Shown piece after piece: positions 1 to 13,252 of a DNA stretch of 64,000 bases. The stretch spans positions 21,687-85,686 of the forward strand of contig CAUYLG010063058.1 in the NCBI GenBank assembly GCA_963573385.1, in the 5' to 3' direction. Position 1 is the first letter of the stretch, and the number at the start of each line of letters is the position of its first letter. Position numbers and translations under genes: made by a program. Below the pieces are notes generated by a model, which saw nothing but the letters and a program-made list of their open reading frames with translations, did not search any database and was not told where the DNA came from. The DNA is from Cacajao melanocephalus (lineage: Eukaryota > Chordata > Mammalia > Primates > Pitheciidae).

Positions 1-660
1 CACTTCTTTAATATTTCTTTTTCTCTTGCTACTTTTATGTTGTTTTCTAAATAACAAAATTTCAAAAACCTCAATGGCAAGGTGCTTACAACTGGACTTG
101 TTTTTAATTATTTTGTTTTGGATCCACTGGACTTCCTAAACCTGAAGATTTATGTGTTTATGTGATTTGGAAAACTTGCCCATGGTATTTTCAAATATTG
201 CCTTTTCATCCTCTCCATAATCTTTACCTAGAAGTCATAGTGAGCATGTGTTGAACCTACTCGTCTAAACCTCTTATCTCTTAATCTATTTTTCTTGGGT
301 TATGTCTCTTTCTCTTTCTGTTCTAGTCGTTATAACATTCTGCATCTCTTCGCAGTTGATTTTCTTTTCAGCTTTGTCTATTCTGATGTTCCCTTTTAGT
401 TATATATTTAATCTAGAAGTTTTATTTAGTTTTTTTCCCAGTCTTTTTGGTTACCCTAAACTAATTTCTAGTTCTTAATTATGATTTTTATTTGCCCTTT
501 TAAAAAATACATACATTTAACACATCTATTTTGTGTTCTGTTTTAGATCACTAAGTTTTTATGGGTCTGTTTCTGGTTTTTTGTCTTTTCTTTTCCTTCT
601 TAGTTGCCTTACATCCACAGTATTCTGTTTCCTTTTGTGCAGGATTTATTATTATTATTA
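1..660 (-). mobile_element. Old L1M/HAL1 fragment (ORF1 region), antisense
   Basis: Read on the minus strand, this T-rich stretch has the character of the ORF1 region of old mammalian L1/HAL1 elements: A-rich, with phrases equivalent to 'gaaacagaccca' and 'ggcaatatttgaa' in the expected order. It is heavily mutated with no usable frame. It probably extends left of the window. Assignment is by recalled consensus, so the subfamily is open. Confidence 0.5.
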
Positions 661-1339
661 TCATAATTATGAGCTCATATTTGTAACTCTACTTACAGGA
701 ATCCTGTAGGAATTTCATGGCTTCTAAGTTCCTCTGAGAATATCTGCATTTATTTCTACCTAGGGACAGTACTACCTTTGTCCATTTTAAAGTAAAAATC
801 TCAGTTACGGCTTTTCTGTTCCCAAATGTGTGACTTCAGTCCGCAGTCCCTCATGGGGGCTGACTGAGGCCACAGATTCTCAAAGGAAGCTTTTTCTCCA
901 CCTTCAATTAAAGCCAGTGCTGAAACCAACAAGTATCTCTCCTTTACGCCTCTGCAGAGTGTAATCTGAAAACCAGAATTTCCATGAATCCTTTGTGATT
1001 TCATGCTTTATCCATATGGAGGAGGGTAGGCTGACTCGATGCCCTTCACTGTACTCATTCTTTGTCACTTGTCCTGCTGATAAGGTTGTTAAACCAAAAC
1101 TATAAACCAATTACTTGTATTAGCACATACTCCCGGAGAGCCTAAAGCTTCTGTGTTGCTCACTTCCATTGAGTTATGGTTCCATTCTTGCCCTGACCTT
1201 TCTGCCAAGCTCACACATATATTTAAATTGTCTTTTTAAAATTTTATATTATATGGCATTTTTAGTTGATTTGTAAGAGGAGAGTTTCTGGCTCTCTATA
1301 ACTGTCATATTTCCAAAATGGAAGCCATGAACACTGACT
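661..1339. other. No recognised feature
   Basis: Non-repetitive-looking sequence with a short (ATT)n-like run near 648-662. Two overlapping minus-strand ORFs of about 67 codons at 801-1110 have no recognisable motif and look like chance frames. Confidence 0.4.
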
Positions 1340-1425
1340 TTCTTGTTCACCATTGAATCCTAGTACCTAGTGTAGTGCCTGACATTAAGCAGACATTGTA
1401 TGAAAACTTACAGAATAAATGAATT
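1340..1425 (+). mobile_element. L2 LINE 3' end fragment
   Basis: The order 'cctagtgtagtgcctgacat', then a loose '...aataaatgaat' end, matches the conserved 3' terminus of L2 (consensus phrase 'gtgcctggcacat ... aataaatatttgttgaatga'). It is short and diverged. Confidence 0.6.
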
Positions 1426-2320
1426 AGTTAAAATATTTGATATTGTGTGTATAACATTTTGATTCTGAATCATTTCTTCAGGATAAATTCTGACAATTTG
1501 GAGTACTGGGTTCAAGGTATGAACAATATCTTACTATACACACTCCTATATTCCTTTCCAAAAAAGATATAAATGCACATAGTAGGTTAAAAGGTTAGTA
1601 CTCATATTAGGTGTGCTTTAAATTTTTACCAAATGGTTAATAATTTGTTTCCTTTCTTCCTCCGAGAAACATACATATCATCACTCATCTTTGTGGATGT
1701 AATGTGTGCTTCCTAATGACCTCTAAAGCGCTGAATAGAATGCTCTGTAGGTCAAAGAGTTTGCTTTGCTGCCAATCTTGAACATTACGGGACACAAAAC
1801 AATTATTTGGCCCTACTTTGTGATGCAAGAATTTCAAAGGCAATTTAATTAGTATGAAGAACGCATACTTTTTTCCTCATGAGACATAACTTCATTGCCT
1901 AGCTAAGGTTATGTCCTATCCTCAATTTTTCTCCTACCCAAACTACACTTACAGAATTTAGATAGAGAAAAACATAGTCTTCCTAATGTTTCTGACAACA
2001 GTTTTGACCATGAAAGGTTAAGTACCTCCATGGGCAACTTAAACTTATATGACTAGAATTTACAAACACAATAGACCAAGATCACTATTCTTATCCACAC
2101 TAAAGGGCTGATATTTTCCTAAAGAAAAAAAAAAGGCTCTCCTGTGTATTAATTAGCTGTGGTACTCACTGATATAGACAAGAATGTCTCCAGGGCCTGG
2201 TGCATCCTTTATTATACAATTCAAGTGTAGAAAATCAATTTCAGGGTAACTCTATGCTGGGAAATTTTCTCTGGGGTTTCAGAAAAATGTAACTGGGACT
2301 TTGAGAGAGAACGTGATTCT
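1426..2320. other. No recognised feature
   Basis: AT-rich unique-looking sequence on both strands. I see no ORF, RNA gene or repeat I can name. Confidence 0.35.
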
Positions 2321-2321
2321 A

Positions 2322-2352
2322 GCATGTGTATATGTGTGTGTGTGTGTGTGCA
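2322..2352. repeat. (TG)n microsatellite
   Basis: An imperfect TG run flanked by 'catgtgtatatg' on the left and 'cacacgtgcac' on the right. It is followed by ordinary unique sequence. Confidence 0.9.
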
Positions 2353-2798
2353 CACGTGCACAGGGAGCATAATATGGATGAGGTGTTCGGCGAGAATTTG
2401 CTGAATGGAATGAAAATAAATTAATACATAGGTAAAGGGTTTTTTCTGCTTGGCATAGAGGGATGTGATGGTTCAGAGATGATGCCATCTCACTCAAAAT
2501 TCCAGGGTTCTTGGGAGACAGCAAAGATCACTTTCCTTCCCTCACTGCTATGATGATCCACCAGATCAGACAGCTTCCAGCACCCTCCTGTTCTTAGCAT
2601 GCCCTCATGTCCAGTTCTCATCCAAGAGTCTGGACTCAAGCTGAGTATTCACTCTAATGTCTCTTCCTCGGGCTTGGGCAATTAGTCATGGACACAGCTT
2701 GAATCTGAACCCTATTAAGTAGTTGTTGATAAATTGTTTGTCAAAGGCTAGTCTATTAGTTAGGACACTTATCATAACCAGTTGCTGAAACAACTGCG

Positions 2799-2812
2799 AA
2801 ATCTCAGTGGCT
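2799..2812 (+). repeat. Left target-site duplication of the 2813-3323 L1
   Basis: 'aaatctcagtggct' here and 'aaatctcggtggtta' at 3324-3338 flank the inverted L1 insertion. They differ at about two positions, as expected for a diverged target-site duplication. Confidence 0.75.
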
Positions 2813-3323
2813 TGGTTGCTTCTCTTAGAATAATAGTCTCTAATCTCATCCAGGTCATTGCAAATGCTGTGAATTCATTCCTTTTCATGGCTGAGTAGTA
2901 TTCCATCACATATATATACACATATATATATATGTATATGTGTGTGTGTGTGTATACACACACACACACACACCCACACCCCAGAGTTTCTTTATCCACT
3001 CACTGATTGATGGGCATTTGATTTTGAGTTGGTTCCACAATTTTCCTATTGTGAATTGTGCTGCTATAAACATGCATGTGCAAGTATCTTTTTCAAATAA
3101 TGACTTATTTTCTTCTGGGTGTGTAATGGCATAAGAATGATACAATGGCCTTTGGAGACATGAGGTGGGGAGTGGGGCGAGGGATAAAAGACTACAAATG
3201 TGGTGCAAATACTGCTTGGGTGATGGGTGTACCAGGTTCTCACAAATATCCATTAAAGAATTTACTTATGTAACCAAATACCATCTGTACCCCAATAACT
3301 TATGGAAAAATTAAATAAAATAA
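2813..3323. mobile_element. 5'-inverted (twin-primed) primate L1 insertion
   Basis: Positions 2813 to about 3135 are the ORF2 3' region of L1 in antisense: the reverse complement reads through the conserved 'catgaaaaggaatgaattca' area and the 'gcagcacaattcacaa' area. From about 3135 to 3323 the same element continues in sense as its 3' UTR, with 'ggtgatgggtgtaccaggtt' and 'taaccaaataccatctgtac', ending in an A-rich tail. Antisense then sense, with one tail and one pair of target duplications, is the signature of twin priming. An embedded TA/TG/AC microsatellite (about 2908-2973) grew from the element's own 'tatatacacc' segment. Age suggests an older L1P subfamily. Confidence 0.88.
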
Positions 3324-3339
3324 AAATCTCGGTGGTTAA

Positions 3340-4084
3340 ACAAAGGAAAATTATCATAATCCCACACAGATCATATAACTTTCCTTACTGGTTCTATTCC
3401 AAAAAATAAATAGAAAACCAAGTTCCTACCCTCTTATGGCTCTGCCATCCTCTTAGACTTCCTCAGAGTCCTTGGTTGGATGTTTCTGCATTTACCTAGA
3501 ACGTTAAAAAAAAGAAGAAGAGTGAGAAGGACCTTGCAAGCTGTTTTATAGCCAGGTCTGAAAATGATCTACTTCAATTATATCCACTCACATTATATTG
3601 GCCATAATGAATAACACGGCCTCAACCAAATTGAATGATATGCTGAGATATGTGCACAGGAGGAGGAAATGATATTAGCGAACCTCTAGTTCCTCTCTGC
3701 CATAGCCGATTTGTGTGTCAAGTATACTTATCAAAATAAATATGAGCTCAATATCCCAAAGAAGATAAATTAGAGAGTTGTTATTTATCTAATTATAATT
3801 TGACAGACTATATAGTGTATTTTAATATTCAAAACAATGAAATTAACTAAAATATCAGCATTTCATTATACTAGGATCAATCAAATTCCATAACATTTGA
3901 TGGAAGAAAAGATATCATTTAAAAATTATAAGGTTACTAGGGGTAAAGCTAACAAAAAATTATAAACTTTATGGAGATACCTGTTAAACTTTACTGAAGT
4001 TCAATAAATTTGAACAAAGTACGAGTCACATTTTGTTACTTAAGCTGAAGACTTAATATGTTATTTAACCCCTAATTAATCTTT
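3340..4084. other. No recognised feature
   Basis: AT-rich, non-coding and without a repeat I can name. The segment 3560-4070 has an A-rich, L1-like texture but no diagnostic phrase. Confidence 0.3.
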
Positions 4085-4690
4085 TGAGACATAGATCACC
4101 ACCTGCGGAGGTCTGTCCTGCAGACCCTGACAAAGCAGTGGATGAGTGAAATACACTATCACATTCTAGAGTACAGTGAATTTGAGTGGGCTAGTGAGGT
4201 CATCAGCTGCTCTCAGAGGGCAACTGCTGCTAACCGACCAAGACTCCCTGTTCTTCCTTGCATTTATTCAGTATAGATTTAATAACGGAGGTTCTATGTC
4301 AACGCACTTTGTGGATAAGTAACATGATTAAAAGAATGGTTTTACAAATGATAAAAGGTCTTGGTTTTGGGGGCTCAGAATAAACACCATTGAAGGGTAA
4401 TTCCCCTTTCACATCCCCCTGAGAGGACCATCCAGCACAAAGTTTACGTGGGTAAACAAATTAGAGTAGGGACAAAGGAATGTGGGGTTAACAGACTTAA
4501 CTGGGGAAGCTTTTATTATTCTAATCTTTACCCTATGACTTAAAGTTCTAACTTAAGAACTGGCTGCATTCAGCCCATTCCATTAAAACTTTTCAGCCTT
4601 CCAAAAGGTTTGAGACTGTAATCTTATAACTTTCCCTAATATTTCCCTAATATTTTGCCAGCCACCCCGAGTGAATGCCAACATCTTTTG
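4085..4690 (+). mobile_element. Possible degenerate LTR, family not recognised
   Basis: This block stands out from its AT-rich surroundings by balanced composition and LTR-like phrases such as 'catcagctgctctcagaggg', 'cagaataaacacc' (a polyadenylation-like AATAAA) and 'cacgtgggtaaacaa'-like text. I cannot set its termini or find a target duplication, so this is a tentative call. Confidence 0.3.
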
Positions 4691-4704
4691 AAGTCAGTGC
4701 AACA

Positions 4705-5904
4705 CAAAATATGACAAGCATATTCTGAACTTCATATAAATGGAGGAATAAATGGAGCTAAAACAGTTTTGTAAAAGAGTAACAGGAAAGACCTTTCCCT
4801 ACCAGATACTAAGACTTGCTGTATGCTATAGTAATTAAAAGTATGTGAAGTTGGTACAAAAATAAATAGATGAATAGAACAGAGAACTCAGAAACAAATT
4901 TATACATAATCATAAATAGTATATAATAGAAGTGCTATCACAAATCAATGGGGAAATGAGGAACAGACTACTCAATGGCTTTCTAGTACAAAAAAAAGTC
5001 CTATATGAGATAAAATGCAAAAAATAATTTACATATACATTTTTAAAATAATATTAAAATAATTATTTGAAATTCTTATCATGGACAATACAGGCTATGT
5101 CTAGAATTTCTAGCAGTTATAAATTTTTTAAAACATACTAAGCGTCTACCATGAAAGAATAAAGTGACTACATCAAAATTAAAACTCTCATCATGAAAAA
5201 TTACACCTCTAATCTGGCTAAGTGCCAAACAACAGAGCAGGAGAAAACCTTTCAATGTAAGAATAGAAATATATCCAGAATAGCTAAGGAAATCTTAGAA
5301 ATTAAGAATAAAATAACTCAAATGTGGGAAAGAAATATGAATAAACAATTCACAGAAATGGACATATGAGTAGCCAATAAGCATATAAAAAGGTGTTCAA
5401 CTTTACTAATAACCAGCTAAATGCAAATTAAAAGAATAATATTATTTTTCACTCACAATGTCAATATGTAAGTCTGAGAATGGAGAAGGCTGATGAGGGT
5501 TTGAGTAATGGCCTTCTACTAATAGAAGGTCAACTCAACAGAGTCACACTGGAAGTCAACTTGGCAATATTGATGAAATTTAAAATTTCACACTCTGTGG
5601 ACTGATACTTACTTCCAGATATATATCCTAAAATAATTGAGTATGAATATAGGGAACTTATGAGTGGACATTCATTGCACTGTTGTAACTGTAAACAAAT
5701 TGAAACAAATGTACACAAATAAAGGAAATATTAAACATAATAATGTTTTATACTATACAATTGTTAAGATGATCTAGACCTGCATGCATATCAATGAGTA
5801 GTTGTTAAAAACTTAATGATAGTGAATAAATAAAAAAGTAGTACAACATACACAGTGGACACAATTTGGGCAAACTTTAAAAGTACTAAAAAATTTACCA
5901 TATA
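4705..5904 (+). mobile_element. Old L1M, ORF2 3' portion and 3' UTR
   Basis: Sense L1 phrases occur in consensus order: 'gacaagcatattctgaactt', 'ccagatactaagacttgctg', the region equivalent to '...ccaataagcatataaaaagg', and late ORF2 text around 5610-5700. All frames are broken by stops and indels. The mariner at 5905 interrupts the AT-rich 3' UTR. Confidence 0.75.
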
Positions 5905-5965
5905 CAAAGGGACTGTTCAAAGTTCATGGAAAAATTAAATTACAAAAATAAAAAATATAATTTTA

Positions 5966-6423
<458 letters not shown>

Positions 6424-6874
6424 CTATGTCAATATAGTTTTTTTTACACTATTAACTGACAAAGTAAAATGGGTGCCCTTTACAGATTTTTTTAAGATTA
6501 AAAGACAAAAAACAGTCAGAAGGAGCCAAATCAGGGCTGTAAGGTGGATTGATGTCTAATGATTTCCCATTGAGACTCCTGCAAAATTTTTTAATTAAAT
6601 GAGAGAAATGAGCAGGAGCATTGTCATGGTGGAGAAGGACCCTGGTGAAGCTTTCCTGGGTATTTTTCTGCTAATGCTTTCACTAACTTTCTCAAAACAC
6701 TCTTATGATAAGCAGGCGTTACTGTTCTTTAGCCCTCCTGAAAGTTAAGCAAAATGCCTTGAGCATCCCCAAAAACTGTGGCCGTGAACTTCGCTCCTGA
6801 CCAGTCAGCTTTTGGTTTGACTGAACCACTTTCACCTTTCCGTAGGCATTGCTTTGATTGTGCTTTGTCTTCAG

Positions 6875-6912
6875 GATTGTAATGATAAAGCTATCATTAC
6901 AATGATAGCTTT
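6875..6912. repeat. Quasi-palindrome inside the mariner transposase
   Basis: 'aaagctatcatt' (6887-6898) is followed after two bases by its exact reverse complement (6901-6912). It overlaps a second inverted pair, 'attgtaatgat' and 'atcattacaat', about 6 bases apart. See findings. Confidence 0.9.
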
Positions 6913-7570
6913 AACTGCTGTTACAGTTCTTTGGAGAAATGCTTCAAGATCTTGATCCCACTTCTTTAAAATTTAAATTGAAAGCTCTGCTCTCCAGAGC
7001 TGCTCTGGGTACAGTGGTTTTGGTACCCCGTGAGTGGAAAATGTGCTCAACTTTAATTTTCTGGTCAGAACTGTGTGAGCTGAACCAATACCGATGTCTA
7101 TGTTTTGACTATTGCTTGTGCTGTTAATCATTGGCCTGTGTCTCCTCTTCAATTAAGACACAGACATGATTAATTTTTTCCTCATAAATTGATGTGAATG
7201 GTCTGCCACTGCACGTTTTATCTTCAATATTGTTTGGTCCCTTCTTAAAATGAGTTATCCATTTGTAAATAAATAACTGCTGATTGCTTTGGGCATTGTC
7301 CCCATAAACTTTTTGTAGAGCATCAGTGATGTCACCATTCTTTCACCCAAGCGTCACCATGATTTTGATATTTGGTCTTGCTTCTATTTTTGCAGAATTC
7401 CTGTTACTGTGATAGGGGCTTTTTAAAAACAAGTGTCTTGTCTTTCTTAGTGCCTCAAACTAGATCCTGTTCAGAATGTTATAAGAAGTTGGCATGAGTT
7501 TATTTTGGTGCAAAATGCATAGTTTTTTCTTAATATTCATTTTCCATGAACTTTTTGAAGACATCTCATA

Positions 7571-7870
7571 TAGTTTATAGATTTATATATATGTATGCTA
7601 AATTATTTTTAAATGTAATAAATGAACATTTATTAAACTCACAATAGTTACTGTCTCTGGAATTAATGGCAGGGGAACAGAATTAAAGATGGTAACTCAA
7701 ATTGCCTTAAACTATTTTAATTTAAATTTTAAATTTTTATTAAAATATGATTAGAATATATATTTTCAATAAAATGCTTATTGAATAAAGAATATGTGTG
7801 TGTAAGTATTATATATTATACAAATTCAAATTAGATAGAATGCCAAGTTCTCCTTTAAAAAAACAGGAAT
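7571..7870 (+). mobile_element. Likely continuation of the L1M 3' UTR beyond the mariner
   Basis: AT-rich sequence resembling the TA-rich 3' UTR of old L1M, consistent with being the right half of the L1M split by the mariner at the TA target. No strongly diagnostic phrase is present. Confidence 0.35.
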
Positions 7871-7874
7871 CCAG

Positions 7875-8937
7875 CCCCAGCATATGTTAAAAAGTATTTG
7901 AAACTTACAACAATTAAAACATGCTATACTAGCACAAAAAAATACACTGATGAAAATCAATGGAACAAATAGATAAGCATGCAAAAATTTTTATAGTATA
8001 TCAGAATTTAATAAATTGTGAAGGCAGTATCAGAAGTCAATGAAGAAAAAACATTATCCAATAAATAGAGTAGGGAAAAAAGTTAACAAATTTTTTCAAA
8101 ATTAGATCGTTATATCAAACAAGATGATGTTGTCTACATGGATCAGTAAAAGCATTATAGACTTAAGAAAATATAGCTAAATCAAACCTGATTTTGAGAA
8201 ATAGATTTTCCAAGCATAAAATAAGCAAAATAAAAATCACAAAAAAATGAGAAATAGATTAAATTGCTTAATGAGTACAACTTCCTATGCCTCAAAAACT
8301 GCCAGAGAAATACTTAAAAAGAAATATTTCCTTTGTTTACGATAAATGATTAAAAGTTTTAATACAGAAAAAGAACTTATAAGTTAATAAGAAAAACAGA
8401 AATGCCTAAATGTAAAAAAAGACCAAAGACAGGGATAATTTATAAACGTATTAAAGGCTAATACACATATAAAATGTATTCACACTCACTAGTAATTGAA
8501 AATGCAACTTAACTACTAGAAACATTTTTAGCTCTCTAGACTGTCAAATTTTTAAAATTAAAATATTCACTATTGGTAGGAGTACAGATAAATGTATACA
8601 CATACTCTGAATAGGAATAGACAGTAACTTTCCGGATGACTGTTGTTCAGGAAGGAACATACATTTTCACCCAACAATTCCTATTGTGGAATTTTACCCT
8701 AAAAAAATTATAGATATGTACAAAATGTCTTTTTAAACTATTAAGAGGATGAGTAGAAGAAGGAAAGAAAAAAGACTAAGAGGAGAGAAAAAAGGAAGGG
8801 AAGAGAAAGAGGTCATGGAATGATAACAAAAAGGAAATGGTTAAATAAGCTGCAATAAAGTTTTTTGAATATTTTAATTAATATTTATTGACGTGGAAAA
8901 GTACTCATGACAAGTTTCCTAAGCTGATTTAGAAACG
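7875..8937 (+). mobile_element. Second old L1M copy, ORF2 3' end and 3' UTR
   Basis: Sense L1 text restarts upstream of the point reached by the previous copy ('caatggaacaaatagataag', then the 'cattcacactcactagtaat' region, then 'cccaacaattcctattgtgg'), so it is a separate insertion. It is strongly decayed. A purine-rich patch (8745-8835) lies within its 3' part. Confidence 0.65.
8745..8835 (+). repeat. Purine-rich low-complexity patch
   Basis: GA-rich, almost pyrimidine-free stretch ('gaaggaaagaaaaaagac' and onward). Confidence 0.8.
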
Positions 8938-9100
8938 ACTTTCCCTCTGTCTGCTTCCAGCTATGACAGAATCACAGACATACCCAAACACTGCAGAATA
9001 CACATTCTTTTCAAATCCACTCAGAACATTCACCATAACAAGACCATGTGCTGGGAAATACTACCTTCAATAAGTTTCAAAAGATTGAAGTCTTAAATAG

Positions 9101-9647
9101 TGTATGGGCCAGGGGAAGTATCTCCCCATCACCTTTTGTGGGTTCACTGAAAAATCAACTCACAACATGGCAATTAGTAAGAAAAAAGGCATACAAATGT
9201 ATTAACATGTACACAGAGGAGAAACACAGAATGATGATGACCCAGTATCCCCATAGGGCCCAAATACTTATATATCATTATTTCAGAGTGGAGGGAAAAA
9301 ATAAGTAATGCCATCGAAGGGCAATAAATCATTGCTAGGGAGAATGAATAGATGTAGATGAGAATTAATTTTTAAATGGTTCTCTTAGAAACTGAGGGAG
9401 CCTGAGATATGGACAGTGTTTTGTGAATGGGTCTATCCTGGTATGATAGACCTTCTTTTCTGCAATAGATAATGTGATAGCAAGGAGGGAAGAAAAAACA
9501 ATTGTTCTTCTTGGTGGGTCCATTTGGTCTTTATGTACATGGGGAAAAGTCTTTTGTAGCATCTGTTGATACCTTAGGGCCTTTCCTTCAAAATATTCCT
9601 TATACCAGAAAGCCATATTTTGGGGTGAAGTTGCAGGCGCTTCTTCA
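9101..9647 (-). mobile_element. Solo ERV LTR (family not recognised) inside L1M
   Basis: The block replaces nothing in the flanking L1M, which resumes where it left off, so it is an insertion. It starts TG and ends CA. On the minus strand a 'tatataag' TATA-like box maps to 9267-9274. A clear target duplication is not visible ('atag' left, 'agag' right at best). No retroviral coding sequence is present. The minus-strand 100-codon ORF at 9365-9667 is a chance frame running from L1 into LTR. Confidence 0.6.
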
Positions 9648-9712
9648 AGAGTATATTCTCTGACCACAACAGAATTAAATGAAAAATCAGTAAGTAATCT
9701 AGAAAATTCTAA

Positions 9713-10145
<433 letters not shown>

Positions 10146-10368
10146 ACAAGAAAGAAACAAAGAAAGAGAGAAAGAGAGAGAGAGATAGAGAAAGAGAGAG
10201 AGAGAGGAAGGAAGGGAGGGAAGGAGGGAGGGAAGGAGGGAGAAGAAAAGACAAGAAAGGAAAGAGAAAGGAAAGGAAGAAAAGAAAGAGGAAAGAGGAA
10301 AGAAAGAGAAAGAGAAATACAGAGAAAGAGAAAAGGAAAGGGAAAGGAAAAGAAAGAAAGAGAAATTA
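10146..10368 (+). repeat. Long (GAAA)n/(GA)n/(GGGA)n purine tract
   Basis: About 220 bases almost entirely A and G, grown from the Alu tail. It produces long artefactual Lys/Arg/Glu-rich and Phe/Ser/Leu-rich ORFs on the two strands. Mirror-symmetric purine runs here could form triplex DNA. Confidence 0.95.
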
Positions 10369-10925
10369 TAAAATACAACAAACTGAATAACGAAATATCA
10401 TGAGATGCACAATGCTGTACAATGCATAGAGAGAAATTTACAGCTTTAAATGCCTGTACTGGAAAGAGAAGAAGGGCTTAAAATCAATTACTTAAGTTTC
10501 TAATTTAAGAAGTTAAAAAAGTAGAGCAAAAATAAGTAGAAGGAAAGAAATAATACAGAACAGAAATTTAAAAAAGAAAATAGCAAATTTTAAAATTCAA
10601 ACTTTCATTCTTGAAATTATTGTACTTTAACAATTGAGATCCCCTAGCAAGAATAGTTTTTTTAAAAATTAAAAAAAAATTACAATATTAGAAATGAAAA
10701 TGGGGATATCACAACAAGCCCTAGTGATAGATAGTAATGGGAAATTAAGAACAAATATATGCCAATAAATTCAACAACTTAAATGAAATGGAAAAATTCC
10801 TTGACAAGCACAACTTACAAAAACTGACTCAAAAACAAAAGTAAATAATTTGAATAACCCTGTAGCTATTAAAGAAATTGAATTTGTAATTAAAAAAAAA
10901 ACTTGTCCTGCATACAACAAAAAAA

Positions 10926-13252
10926 AAATAATGGTTGGATATGCGGCCAAAGTGGAAAGAGATTCTTTGGGTACCCAAAATAAAGAGGAAATTCAGAGTA
11001 TCAAGAAGCAGGAAGCCATGAATTAGGGGAGTCAGATCTAGGTCTTAACACTATGGATCTGGTACCAGCTTGGAATTGAAAAGAGAGTATGAGAAACAAG
11101 CTTCACATGCTCAGGAGGCTAGGAATGAACTCCTTGCCTAAAGCCTATAGCCATGAAGGGTTATTCCTTTTCTTGAAAGAATTATTAGAAATAACTCACC
11201 CACGGGGCTAGGAAGAAATATGACAACTTGTAGAAAACCTGAGACCTCAATTGCTAATATTTTTTCTCAGGTCCCTCTTGCCCTTACACTCTCCCTGGCT
11301 ATTTACTTATTGCTATTTTAAACAAAGATAGACAAGTATTAAAAGGAAACATTCAAAATTCCTGTAATCTGCCCCCACCAAAAAGAAAACCTACTAAAAG
11401 TGTTTCAGAGATTTGGAGGAAGCTACCATGAATTCACCAAGGAAGAATCAGAACTCTTTTTGATTCCGCATCACAATGTTTATCCCAGGAATGAGAAATA
11501 AGAATTATATTTCTAAAAGCACTGATCAATTCATCTTATCCACCAAAACCCAAAACTAACCAATTTCTTTTTTTCACTCTCTCCTCTCTCTCTCTCAACT
11601 GGAGAAGCAAACTGGTATTGCCTTCAGCAGACAGGAAAGAGAGACGAGTTTGAAGTGGTTCTGAAAAGCGCAGAGACCCATGGCCAACCAGCAGTTTCCC
11701 AGATAGGGAACAAATGTAAGATGCCTTTGGATGATTGATTTTAAGTGCCGAGTCTTAAAAGCAAGAGCAAGGACAGATTCTCTGTAGTGAGGATCCCGTA
11801 ATAGGCATGGGTCACCTGGCTGAATTACACTGACGACCAAGTAAACTAAGGTCCGTGACTGTCCCCCTTTTTCTGGCTACCATGTAAGTTCTTCAGAATT
11901 GCCACTGCCCCAGTGAATTGAGAACAAACTTCCTAAAACACTACAGAGACAACAAATTTGAAGGCTCTAGTGAATGGGAGCTCATAACTAGGCTTTATTT
12001 TATTAAGAAAAATAAAGTAATGATCCTTAAATTCAAGTGTTTTTTGGGGGGGATCATACTCATTACATAGACAAAGGACTCATGTAATCCATATGGAAAA
12101 GCAGATGTCAGTGATATTTCCTCTTTCTGTTATTCCCCTCTAAAACAAACCTATAAACATTGAAAAAAAATCTTGAGCATCTAAGTCCCTGTGGAGTGTC
12201 ATCTTTTGAGGGAACAGTATTCAGGTTATCGAGACAATTTCTCTGTGATTCAGTGGGTTCCTGCTAGGTTTTGCTTCGTATCTACCAAGGGAAATCATTC
12301 CAAAACTTCCTCAAAGGAGCTGAGAAAAGAGAGAAGGGGCTGAATCTCAATCTAGACAGAGCTCCAGTTTGAAGTTCCTCTCTTGAGATTAAAGTCTAGA
12401 CTGGGAAACAAACAGACAAAAGTGAGTCTAGTTTGGAAAAGGAGCTCCTAACACAACCAGGGGAGGGGGCTTCTTCCTGTCCCTTAAGTATTTTGACACA
12501 TGAGGGCTGTGACTACAGAAGCCAGGAAACGTGGAAAAATAAAGCAATTATCTAAATGACTCAAGCCAACAACCCAAATCAAATTAAGGAATGAAAGCCA
12601 TAGCCACCATTTTTCATTGACAATCAAGATATGTCCAGTGACTGTGAGCCTTCTAGTTAAGATTTTAAAATAATTGCCCTAATTCTTTACTCTGTGTTCA
12701 TATGCATAACCTGAGAAGTCTCAGCTATACAACATCTTCCTACAAATGAGTTCCCTAAAGATGGTGAAATAATTTATGTTGGCTGCCTCCTCCTCACCAA
12801 ACATTTACAAAGCAGAGGAAATTGAGATTTTATTCCCCCTAACAGCAGTGTTTGAGTAACGTGGGTTTAAGCAAATTGATCTTTTAGAAGCAGAGTTTGA
12901 TCTCCTCATCCCTTTAATTAGAAACCTTCCTCCTCTCCATTATCTAATAAATCCTGCCTCTACTCCTCCATCAGCTATCCAAGTCCCACCTTTTGTACCA
13001 GTTTTCTAACCTCTGTCCAAAATGTTTTCCAGGCTTCAACTAAGCCAGCCCACTTCCAACTTACCACACTTTGTCTGTGCTATTCTAGCTTCTAAAGTCC
13101 CCTTCCCACTCTAGTTGTGCACTGCTCACACTAGCCAAAAAGAACTTTTCCTTTTTTGGATCCCCTAAAACATTTTCTGTCACGTTCTTGATATTTGTCA
13201 GTTTTCCTTTGTCTTAGTGGATAATAACTGCTTGAGCTGTGTTTTATCCCCT
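10926..13252. other. Unique-looking non-coding sequence
   Basis: No repeat or gene I can name. A pyrimidine run ('cactctctcctctctctctc') lies at about 11575-11597 and a G run at 12045-12052. The segment 12900-13130 has a faint L2-like texture. Confidence 0.35.

Noticed and set aside
2908..2973. TA/TG/CA run as an independent microsatellite locus
   Set aside because: It grew from the L1 sequence in which it sits and is described with that element.
6939..7127. 62-codon plus-strand ORF inside the mariner
   Set aside because: Antisense to the transposase; a chance frame.
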